From CAVPRW01 sp046727435 [NCBI: bacterium] (GTDB lineage Bacteria > Tectomicrobia > Entotheonellia > J063): a DNA stretch of 7,498 nucleotides. Under the pieces are notes generated by a model. That model saw only the letters and a list, made by a program, of their open reading frames with translations, had not been told where the DNA came from and did not search any database. Position 1 is the first letter of the stretch. Every line of letters starts with the position of its first letter. The DNA lies in NCBI GenBank assembly GCA_046727435.1, contig JBKPCR010000362.1, positions 1 through 7,498 of the forward strand, written 5' to 3'. This document shows positions 1-5,123 of this stretch, piece after piece. A program made the position numbers and the translations under genes.

Positions 1-364
1 CGCGGGCAGCGGTGGCGGCCAGGGCGGTCAGAGCGCAGGACCAGAGGGAGGATCGCGCCGATCGCGGGCCCCGTCCGGAGCCAGGAGTGGGGGGTGGTGG
101 GCTGTGGCCTGGTTGCGGAGGCAGACGGACATGGTCCGGGCCTGTCAGTCGATGCCACCGTCACATGGCTGGGGCGTGGGGTCGAAGCGCCGGAGGTCTC
201 CGCCGCTCCTGGTGCGTTTGTCCCAGTCCCAGCCTACCACCGTGGTCTGCGGAGGAGGGGGCCTCAAGCAGGATCACCCAGCTGCAACGGACGAGCGGGA
301 CAGAGGCGGTGCACAGTCATTGGCACAGCCATCGGTGAATGGTGAGTTCGCCGCCCGCCGCTGA
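1..364. other. GC-rich stretch with no convincing gene
   Basis: Several frames are open here only because the DNA is GC-rich and stops are rare. The plus frame open from base 1 to about 345 and the one from 12 to 338 give low-complexity Arg/Gly/Pro peptides with no recognisable motif or ribosome site. On the minus strand a short frame (about 267 down to a TGA at 145-147) gives a Pro-rich stretch, then GWDWDKRTRSGGDLRRFD. That looks more protein-like than the others and could be the C-terminal scrap of a gene, but it has no proper start. I see no RNA gene or mobile-element end. Confidence 0.4.
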
Positions 365-402
365 GCGTGGGCATTGATATGATTTGCATTGCAAACGATT
401 GT

Positions 403-434
403 GCCAAAAGAACTTGCAAAACCAGACTTTTGGC
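403..434. repeat. 8-bp inverted repeat (GCCAAAAG / CTTTTGGC)
   Basis: GCCAAAAG at 403-410 is followed 16 bases later by its exact reverse complement CTTTTGGC at 427-434. It lies at the left edge of the AT-richer segment upstream of the VOC remnant and the metallopeptidase gene. It could be an operator or a weak stem, but no T-run follows that would make it a terminator. Function unknown. Confidence 0.4.
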
Positions 435-440
435 GCAAGC

Positions 441-524
441 GTTGTCCATATCATCAGACTTTCTGATTTGCACGCAGGGCAAATCATAGGGTCTAGGCGT
501 CTGCATTGTGAAGGCGGAGGCCAT
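441..524 (+). pseudogene. Possible N-terminal scrap of a calcineurin-like phosphoesterase
   Basis: Read from 441, the frame encodes VVHIIRLSDLHAGQIIG. Calcineurin-like metallophosphoesterases usually begin with a hydrophobic strand followed by a D-x-H metal-binding motif in the context LSDLH.G, as seen here at 459-479. No start codon or ribosome site fits, and the next family motifs (GDxxD, GNHD) are absent. The same frame runs straight into the VOC-like remnant that begins at 525. The motif is short enough to be coincidence. An inverted repeat (464-486) sits exactly on it. Confidence 0.2.
464..486. repeat. 8-bp inverted repeat (TGATTTGC / GCAAATCA)
   Basis: TGATTTGC at 464-471 and its exact reverse complement GCAAATCA at 479-486 are separated by 7 bases. 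A related TGATTTGC-like word also occurs near 379-387. This dyad could be a regulator binding site in the leader of the downstream genes or a small hairpin. It is not followed by a T-run. Confidence 0.4.
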
Positions 525-590
525 ATGATCCAGATCATCGGCATGCACCATATTGGCATTTCCGTAGTAGATGATCTAGAGCGCTGCTAG
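525..590 (+). pseudogene. Truncated VOC/glyoxalase-fold protein (N-terminus only)
   Basis: The ATG at 525 follows GGAGG (516-520) at a spacing of 4. It opens the peptide MIQIIGMHHIGISVVDDLER, then Cys and TAG (588-590). The stretch GMHHIGISVVDDLER matches the first beta strand and loop of the vicinal-oxygen-chelate family (glyoxalase I, bleomycin-resistance and extradiol dioxygenase relatives), where the first His of HxGISV is a metal ligand and DLERS..FY follows. After the TAG the same frame continues AEVLGMK, which resembles the family's FYxxVLGMK. The gene may therefore have lost a few codons and gained a stop before being joined to the peptidase gene. About 110 residues of the usual domain are missing, so no activity is expected. 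Confidence 0.5.
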
Positions 591-605
591 GCGGAGGTCC
601 TGGGA

Positions 606-1187
606 ATGAAAACCGTAGGCCTGCTCTTAACTTTCCTCTTAGTTGTAGAGGCTGCAGTCATACAAGGTCAGGTTCCCCGCCGTGCAGTATCGGATGAGCA
701 GATTATCGCCCAGGGGCAGCGAGTTGGAAGCGGTACATACGTAGAGATTTATCAGCATGGCGTGACTGTTGATCCGTCCTTTCTGAGGATAATGGAAAGC
801 GAATACAAACAGGTAGAGACCGTGACGGGTGTGAAGCTGGATACAGCTACACTGAGTCCCAAAGTGCACGTCTACGTCTCGGATGCCGTAGGAGTGTCCC
901 ATGTTTGGAGGGGATACCAACATCCAAGCGATCCGAGAGCGATTATTTTTCTGAACCCAAGGGTATATTTGGGAGCCATGAGCGGTACAAACGCCACGCA
1001 TATTCATGAGCTGACGCACCTGTTTACTTGGCGTTTCACCAGTCATACTCTACGGCAAGGTCTTGCTGACTCTGTCGCGCCCATCCTCCTTCCCGGAGCC
1101 GCAGCCGCGGGCCTAGCGCTTCATAGTCCCCTACCCGGCTACACACGACCAAGGGCAGCAGGCCATAGTCCTGTCGAAAGGTATTGA
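606..1187 (+). CDS. Secreted HExxH metallopeptidase, truncated and fused to antisense DNA
   Basis: The ATG at 606 has GGAGGT (593-598) seven bases upstream. Residues 1-22 (MKTVGLLLTFLLVVEAAVIQ...) look like a signal peptide, so the product would be exported. Residues 134-138 are HELTH, the zinc-binding HExxH helix of gluzincin-type peptidases, followed by LFTWRF and QGLAD (151-155). In peptidase-MA-like families that last motif is normally EGLAD, where Glu is the third zinc ligand. Here it is Gln (CAA), one base from GAA, so metal binding may be impaired. Homology-like sequence stops at residue 155 (base 1070). Residues 156-193 are merely the antisense of the NACHT gene. Composition up to 1070 is about 45-60% GC, against about 78% in a sample of the NACHT region. 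The substrate is unknown. The gene is probably non-functional because the C-terminal half of the domain is absent. Confidence 0.6.
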   Translation: MKTVGLLLTFLLVVEAAVIQGQVPRRAVSDEQIIAQGQRVGSGTYVEIYQHGVTVDPSFLRIMESEYKQVETVTGVKLDTATLSPKVHVYVSDAVGVSHVWRGYQHPSDPRAIIFLNPRVYLGAMSGTNATHIHELTHLFTWRFTSHTLRQGLADSVAPILLPGAAAAGLALHSPLPGYTRPRAAGHSPVERY

Positions 1188-2316
1188 TCGCGTCGACACA
1201 GCCTGCGCGATGCTCGGCCTGCACTTCATCGAGCCCATCCAGTAACGGCAGTACCTGGTCCGCATCGACCCATGCCTGGCCCATTTTGCTGGGTACGTCG
1301 TACCGCTGTTGGAGTTCGTCGACCAGCCAGTCACCCAAGGGGCGCCGCTGCGCGGTCCAAGATGACAGGGGGAAGACCACGGGGATCGGCTGCTCCGGGT
1401 CCTGGGCCGCGCGCTGCAGCAGGGCACGGGCGAGCGTCAGCAGTAGTGTCGTCTTGCTCGCCCCCGGCGCGCCAAGAATCAGCAGCGCGCGATCCATACG
1501 ATCGAACACTCCAACAAGTAGTGTCCCTGGCGCCTGTACCCGGTCGACGAGGTCCGGGCGCTGGACAAGGAGGTCGAAGGCACGGGTCACCAAGGCGGGG
1601 TGTCCGGTCAGCCCTCGCTCCCGCAGGATGTCCTGCGGGAGCGAGGGCTGGAGCACGCCGATGATCCAGATGGCCCAGACCTTCTCGATCATCGCCCGCC
1701 GATTACGACTGGCCGGGTCGGAGCGGCGCGTCTCCCCGAAATATTGCTGAATGGTCACCCCGCGCAGGGTGAAATTGTCGCCGACGGTGATGTGGTCAAA
1801 CTGGAGTTGGGCAGCCGGCGTAAGACCGGCTGCCTCCATCTGCTCTCGCTCGTGTTGTCGCTCTTTCCAGCGCGAGAAAGCCGGGAGAACATCGACCGAT
1901 GTCGGGTCGGCTGTGAACCGCTCGATGCCGTGGTGGAGGCCGATATACTCGCGCCATTCCTTCAGCAGGGGGTCTTTCGTGCGATCATCGTAAGGCTCCG
2001 GCCATCCGGTTACCCCATCATCCAGCAGGAACGGGAGGACGTCGATCCCACGGTCGATGGCGTGATCGTACTCCATTTGGGTAATACTGCGCGCTTGCCC
2101 TGCGGGGACGAACCCATGGCGAAACCTGACCAGGAGCACACAGGCCTGACAGCCGTCGAGCCGGTCCAGGCTAAACCGCCTCGGCTCGTCCGCGTCCGAG
2201 GTCCAATCCTCCATGGGATCGACCTGATATCCCGCCTTGCGCAGTTGGGCGATGACCCGTTGCCGGTGTTCCTTCAGATCGACGTAGGGGGAGGAGACGA
2301 ACACCTCGACTGGCAT
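1036..2316 (-). CDS. DUF4062-NACHT STAND ATPase, C-terminally truncated
   Basis: The ATG at 2316 is preceded by AGGAGG (2322-2327 on the opposite strand, spacing 5). Residues 1-100 (VEVFVSSPYVDLKEHR..., then ITQMEYDHAI and VLPFLLDD) match DUF4062, a TIR-like N-terminal domain often fused to NACHT ATPases. Residues about 277-394 form the NTPase core: Walker A GAPGASKTT (282-290), Walker B VLPLLDGLDE (355-364) and sensor-1-like LLPLVVCSR (386-394). STAND proteins of this layout are signal-activated switches, and some relatives act in phage defence. The role here is inferred only from family. The winged-helix and sensor repeats that should follow are missing. After about residue 407 the frame reads the antisense of the peptidase gene. 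Full-length relatives are usually much longer than 426 residues. The N-terminal part looks intact and well expressed. A perfect palindrome sits at residues about 223-236. Confidence 0.8.
   Translation of the reverse strand: MPVEVFVSSPYVDLKEHRQRVIAQLRKAGYQVDPMEDWTSDADEPRRFSLDRLDGCQACVLLVRFRHGFVPAGQARSITQMEYDHAIDRGIDVLPFLLDDGVTGWPEPYDDRTKDPLLKEWREYIGLHHGIERFTADPTSVDVLPAFSRWKERQHEREQMEAAGLTPAAQLQFDHITVGDNFTLRGVTIQQYFGETRRSDPASRNRRAMIEKVWAIWIIGVLQPSLPQDILRERGLTGHPALVTRAFDLLVQRPDLVDRVQAPGTLLVGVFDRMDRALLILGAPGASKTTLLLTLARALLQRAAQDPEQPIPVVFPLSSWTAQRRPLGDWLVDELQQRYDVPSKMGQAWVDADQVLPLLDGLDEVQAEHRAGCVDAINTFRQDYGLLPLVVCSRVGDYEALGPRLRLREGGWARQSQQDLAVEYDW
1071..1096. other. Illegitimate junction between two convergent gene fragments
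   Basis: Plus-strand peptidase-like sequence ends at 1070 (after QGLAD). Minus-strand NACHT-like sequence ends near 1096 (after LGPRLRL). The switch between the two, and a sharp rise in GC, falls in these 26 bases. Both genes lose their 3' ends at the same point, as expected from a deletion, an inversion breakpoint or a chimeric assembly. No insertion-sequence end or target duplication is visible. Confidence 0.65.
1609..1650. repeat. Perfect 20+2+20 bp palindrome inside the NACHT gene
   Basis: Bases 1609-1628 and 1631-1650 are exact reverse complements separated only by TG. The DNA could extrude a cruciform and the mRNA would form a 20-bp hairpin. It encodes residues about 223-236 (QPSLPQDILRERGL) in the linker just before the NACHT core. 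There is no T-run, so it is not an ordinary terminator. The arms are GC-rich. Confidence 0.95.
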
Positions 2317-2412
2317 GGCGGCCTCCTATTCTCGAATGGAATGTCCAGTAGTGTTGCCTGACATGCTCAGCGTCGTCCGGGCTCTGGTGCCCTCCTGCGC
2401 ATCTCGGGCGCG

Positions 2413-2441
2413 AGTGTAGGCGGGAAGGACGGCCGTGTCAA
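2413..2441 (-). promoter_or_regulatory. Strong sigma70-type promoter for the NACHT ATPase gene
   Basis: Read on the minus strand, TTGACA (2436-2441, a perfect -35) is followed after exactly 17 bases by TACACT (2413-2418), a four-of-six match to the -10 consensus. Transcription would start near 2406, leaving a leader of about 90 bases before the ATG at 2316. It lies between the NACHT gene and the end of the broken membrane gene, so the NACHT gene is probably transcribed independently. Confidence 0.7.
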
Positions 2442-2491
2442 ATCTTGGCTTTATGGGTCCCCACTGGCGGCTGCGACGCGGTGCTGCGGCA

Positions 2492-3138
2492 TCACCGCCA
2501 TGGCCACGGGAATGTCGAGAGCTTCAAGATGAACAGGGCGGTCTGCCATACCTTTATGCCGAGCACCCAGAGAGCGCCGGCGCCCCCCAGGGCATAGCAC
2601 GCGGCGCAGGCGAGGCGGATGTAGCGGTGCTTCCACACGAATGGCCAGTAGTGCAACAGCGAGCGGTTGAGCTGGTCGCACCACTGGTCGCGGCTGAACT
2701 CCTTGATGCGTGACGGGCAGAAGAAGGCGTACAGCGTCGAGGCCACAGCCAAGAGCAGCGTCGACAGCAGGAGTAGGAAGGACTGGCTAGGAATGGGGTG
2801 GGGGTGTAGACGCTCAAGAAGGAACGGCGCGAGTCGGCGTAGCGGGTGGTCGGGTAGGGCGGTGAACTGCTCGGCCCAGGTGCACACCAAGTTAATTTTG
2901 TCGTTATAGAGCGCCAGCCCGTAGAAAACGATGGGGATGAGGATGAGGGCGCTGTAGGAGAGGCCGAATAGGGACAGACGCCCCACGACCCGCAGGCGCT
3001 CCCAGTTTGTCAAACGCTCAAGCCAGGGGCGGTTGCAGGCATCAAAATCTCGAGCGTCCTTGGTGTCGCTTACCGCGAGGGTTGTATCGGTTGCGTGAAC
3101 CGAACGCTCTCTAGGCCATGAGCCTGGTGAGTCCCCCG
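2492..3138 (-). pseudogene. Membrane-spanning C-terminal half of a pentapeptide-repeat protein, out of frame
   Basis: The frame runs to a TGA at 2492-2494. From about 3075 downward it is clearly protein-like, starting with VSDTKDARDFDACNRPWLERL. It holds three hydrophobic segments: one around LFGLSYSALILIPIVFYG, one around SFLLLLSTLLLAVASTLYAF, and one around LACAACYALGGAGALWVLG. Charged loops lie between them, including PSRIKEFSRDQWCDQLNRS, and the end is FPWPWR. No ATG, GTG or TTG with a ribosome site begins this part. Upstream in the same frame the DNA is just a shifted reading of the pentapeptide repeats. The simplest reading is one original gene with the protein starting at 3330, split by a frameshift between about 3139 and 3075. 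The function of the membrane part is unknown. Confidence 0.6.
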
Positions 3139-3330
3139 CGCCCCATACAGGTAGGCGCCGCCCAGGTCGGCCCCGCCCAGGGTGGCCCCGTGCAAGTCGG
3201 CCCTGGCCAGGGTGGCCTCGCCCAAGTTGACCCTGTACACGTCCAGCCTCACATCTGGGTTTTTCTCCCGCCATTGGCGGATGGCCTCTGCCCCTTGCTG
3301 CACGAGGTCGACGTGTTTAGGGGTGGCCAT
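3070..3330 (-). CDS. Pentapeptide-repeat protein N-terminal half, frameshifted
   Basis: The ATG at 3330 has GAGGAGG (3337-3343, opposite strand) at a spacing of 6. The product begins MATPKHVDLVQQGAEAIRQW, then REKNPDVRLDVYR, a leader typical of bacterial pentapeptide proteins in which a helix precedes the repeats. Six repeats follow at residues 34-63: VNLGE, ATLAR, ADLHG, ATLGG, ADLGG, AYLYG. These form a right-handed beta helix in known members, usually a protein-binding or membrane-apposed scaffold. After residue 64 (base 3139) the frame turns into unpatterned sequence and stops at 3070. The frame that continues with membrane segments is offset, so a full-length protein would need a frameshift. 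Six repeats is short for the family, and repeats may have been lost with the frame. Confidence 0.65.
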   Translation of the reverse strand: MATPKHVDLVQQGAEAIRQWREKNPDVRLDVYRVNLGEATLARADLHGATLGGADLGGAYLYGARGTHQAHGLESVRFTQPIQPSR

Positions 3331-3343
3331 CGCGTGCCTCCTC

Positions 3344-3687
3344 AGCGTGCGTAGAGACCACTCGGATATAGAATGTTGGCTGATACTACCACGAGGTGCC
3401 CCGCCACCACACGCCTTTCGCTTCGACGCCCCCCCTCGCCTTGGCTCTTGAATCACTAATTTGACCAGGCCCGTGCCCCTGCGGCTGTTACCGCGGGACC
3501 CCACCGTTACATGCGCGTAAGCCCGCCAATGACCCTGGACGCAGGGCCGGTGACGGGCATCAAGTGTATAGAACGGGTCCTAGGTGCACAGGCGAAAGCT
3601 CCTGAAAGCCCTACAAGCCATGATCGTCTTTCCACATGACTCACCAGCCCTCCATGCCTGATCCGCTCACCACCCCGAACATACCCC
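3344..3687. other. Intergenic region between divergent genes
   Basis: This stretch separates the minus-strand pentapeptide gene from the plus-strand operon. No frame here looks coding. The minus frame from 3504 to 3331 is an upstream extension of the pentapeptide gene without a ribosome site of its own. It contains a small nested stem (3521-3558, listed separately) and should hold the pentapeptide promoter. I could not pick a convincing -35/-10 pair for it. Confidence 0.5.
3521..3558. repeat. Nested stem-loop with a symmetric internal loop
   Basis: The outer stem is GCCCG (3521-3525) with CGGGC (3554-3558). The inner stem is CCCTG (3533-3537) with CAGGG (3542-3546) closing a four-base loop. 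Exactly seven bases lie on each side between the two stems (CCAATGA and CCGGTGA). It could be a structured leader or transcript element. It is short, and chance is possible in GC-rich DNA. Confidence 0.3.
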
Positions 3688-3716
3688 TTGCATATCCGTT
3701 GAAATATCCATATATA
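3688..3716 (+). promoter_or_regulatory. Candidate promoter of the RHH-recombinase-DUF29 operon
   Basis: TTGCAT (3688-3693) and TATATA (3711-3716) are separated by exactly 17 bases and lie about 55 bases upstream of the first gene in a local AT-rich island. Each matches the consensus only partly. An alternative -35, TTGAAA at 3699-3704, has no good -10. The -10 lies inside a perfect palindrome (3708-3719), which would allow repression by steric block. Confidence 0.45.
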
Positions 3717-3719
3717 TGG
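3708..3719. promoter_or_regulatory. Perfect 12-bp palindrome, candidate operator
   Basis: CCATATATATGG is fully self-complementary and covers the candidate -10. The related word ATATCC occurs just upstream at 3692-3697 and again at 3704-3709. The first gene downstream encodes a small ribbon-helix-helix-like protein, a fold that commonly binds such short dyads. Autoregulation is therefore a reasonable inference, though not shown. Confidence 0.4.
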
Positions 3720-3769
3720 CCTAATCTATGGTTGCTATGTCTGCAACCGTCCGTACAGGAGGATTGTCG

Positions 3770-3967
3770 ATGTCTCAAGACGTGCATTTACAGGTGCCTG
3801 AGCGCCTGCTGGAGGAAGCCCAGCGCCTGGTCCCGGTGCTCGCCCGCGACGCCGAGCTGGCAGTGATGGGACGCATGAGCCGGGCGCTGGTGCTACGGCT
3901 CGCCCTGCAAAAGGGGCTCGAAGTGCTGAAGCACACCTATAAACCGGCTGCCAACTCTGGACACTAG
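3770..3967 (+). CDS. Small ribbon-helix-helix-like DNA-binding protein
   Basis: The product has 65 residues. The ATG at 3770 is chosen over an upstream in-frame start (3728) because AGGAGGA (3757-3763) lies six bases before it. The N-terminus VHLQVPERLLEEAQRLVPVL fits a short beta strand entering helix A. GRMSRALVLRLALQKGLEVL then fits a turn and helix B. This is the CopG/Arc-like ribbon-helix-helix pattern, in which a dimer inserts its paired strands into the major groove. Such proteins are often antitoxins or plasmid and phage repressors. No toxin is obvious next door: the following gene is a recombinase 47 bases away. A likely role is control of the operon through the palindrome upstream. 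The fold is inferred by eye from a short protein. Confidence 0.65.
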   Translation: MSQDVHLQVPERLLEEAQRLVPVLARDAELAVMGRMSRALVLRLALQKGLEVLKHTYKPAANSGH

Positions 3968-4014
3968 GGCTGCTTTGTCATGAGTTCACCCTCACGAGAG
4001 AAGGAAGACCCGCC

Positions 4015-4641
4015 ATGGTCGCGAAGGCGTCCGCCGTGTCCACTCACCGTACTGTGCAGAGTTTAGACCCCGTCGATGCATCGCCCCGCGATTATCTGAC
4101 CGAACGCGAGATAGAGCTGTTCTGCAAAGCGGCGAAGCACGGCCGCCATGGCGCCCGCGATTACGCCATGGTGCTGCTCGCCTATCGCCATAGCCTGCGC
4201 GTCTCCGAGCTCGTCGAGATGCGCCTGGATCAGCTCGATTGGCACACCGCCCATCTGTGGGTCGCGCTCAGGAAGGGCAGCTTGAGCACGCAGCACCCCC
4301 TCGATGGCGATGAGTTGCGGGCGCTGCGTGCCTGGTTCCGCGCACGTGAGCGCCATCCCCAGCGCCATCTCCCCTGGATATTCCTGAGCGAGCGGGGGCC
4401 GTGCACACGGCAGATGTTCAACTACCTGGTGGCGGCGATCGGCACGCGCGCCGGACTCCTCCCGCACGTGCATCCCCATATGCTGCGCCATAGCTGTGGC
4501 TATGCGTTGGCCAATAAGGGGCGCGACACGCGGCTGATGCAAGATTACCTGGGGCACCGGAATGTACAGCATACGGTCCGGTACACGCGCACGGCCGCGG
4601 CGCGCTTTGAGGGCTTGTGGCGGTCGGCGGAGGGAGACTGA
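4015..4641 (+). CDS. FimB/FimE-like tyrosine recombinase
   Basis: The product has 208 residues, close to the roughly 200 of E. coli FimB and FimE. AAGGAAG (4001-4007) precedes the ATG by seven bases. The catalytic set of tyrosine recombinases is complete: Arg62 in HSLRVSELVEMR, Lys87 in LRKGS, His155 and Arg158 in HPHMLRHSCGYALA, His181 in DYLGHRN, and the nucleophile Tyr190 in HTVRYTR. The C-terminal run from HPHMLRHS to ARFEGLW closely follows the Fim recombinases. Like them it lacks the usual N-terminal core-binding domain. Known members invert a promoter segment between short inverted repeats. No such segment or fimS-like repeat is evident nearby, so it may act elsewhere or have become an element integrase. 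Its stop codon shares one base with the next start. Confidence 0.9.
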   Translation: MVAKASAVSTHRTVQSLDPVDASPRDYLTEREIELFCKAAKHGRHGARDYAMVLLAYRHSLRVSELVEMRLDQLDWHTAHLWVALRKGSLSTQHPLDGDELRALRAWFRARERHPQRHLPWIFLSERGPCTRQMFNYLVAAIGTRAGLLPHVHPHMLRHSCGYALANKGRDTRLMQDYLGHRNVQHTVRYTRTAAARFEGLWRSAEGD

Positions 4642-5075
4642 TGAGCGACTATGACACCGATTTCTATGCCTGGACCCAGGCCCAGGCCGCGGCGATCCGC
4701 GCCAAAGCAGTGGCCGCGCTGGACATAGACCACTTAGCTGAGGAGGTCGAAGACTTGGGCCGTGCGGTCCGGAAGGCTATCGGCAGTCAGTTGGAGCGCC
4801 TGCTGCTGCACCTGCTCAAGTGGCAGTATGATCCGGCCACCGACCCGCGTCGCCTCTGGCGCGTCACTATCCGCCACGCCCGACGGGAGATTGCCGATGA
4901 TCTCGCCGAGAACCGGAGCCTGCACGGCTACCCAGCCGAGCGCCTGGCGACGGCCTATCGGCACGCCCGCGAGGACGCCGCCGACGAGACCGGCCTGCCG
5001 CTCGCCACCTTCCCTGAGGCCTGCCCGTGGCCGCTGGCCCAGGTACTGGATGAAGACTTCTGGCCGGAGGCCTGA
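4641..5075 (+). CDS. DUF29 family protein
   Basis: The product has 144 residues, the usual length of DUF29 (about 140-150). The ATG at 4641 overlaps the recombinase stop by one base (TGATG), with a ribosome site GGAGGGAG (4629-4636) inside the recombinase gene, so translation is probably coupled. Family hallmarks run the whole length: YDTDFYAWTQAQA near the N-terminus, LDIDHLAEEVEDLG, LLLHLLKWQYDP, then LWRVTIRHARREI, ETGLPLATFPEACPW and LDEDFWPEA at the end. The protein looks helical and cytosolic, with no signal or membrane segment. DUF29 is abundant in cyanobacteria and some purple bacteria, and I know of no established biochemical function. Coupling to a recombinase is notable. Confidence 0.92.
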   Translation: MSDYDTDFYAWTQAQAAAIRAKAVAALDIDHLAEEVEDLGRAVRKAIGSQLERLLLHLLKWQYDPATDPRRLWRVTIRHARREIADDLAENRSLHGYPAERLATAYRHAREDAADETGLPLATFPEACPWPLAQVLDEDFWPEA

Positions 5076-5123
5076 TCCATGTCATAGAACACAAGTCGAT
5101 GAGGGGAAGATTGGAGGAGGAGT

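Noticed and set aside
1184-2361. Long plus-strand open frames opposite the NACHT gene
   Set aside because: They are antisense shadows in GC-rich DNA. The minus-strand reading has DUF4062, Walker A, Walker B, a promoter and a ribosome site.
3331-3504. Upstream extension of the pentapeptide protein to an ATG at 3504
   Set aside because: GAGGAGG six bases before the ATG at 3330 and the family-typical MATPKH start decide for the shorter form. The extension is unpatterned.
3500-3650. Possible group II intron or structured RNA remnant (a GCGAAAGC tetraloop-like motif near 3592)
   Set aside because: No domain V-like hairpin, no intron ends and no reverse-transcriptase remnant are visible. The hairpins are too short to support it.
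3300-4015. fimS-like invertible switch around the recombinase
   Set aside because: No pair of matching inverted repeats longer than chance level was found flanking a promoter. A 10-base CTGGTGAGTC match (plus strand near 3122, minus strand near 3640) is within expectation.
4063-4572. Minus-strand 169-codon frame opposite the recombinase
   Set aside because: The plus strand encodes a complete tyrosine-recombinase active site. The antisense product has no motif and no ribosome site of note.
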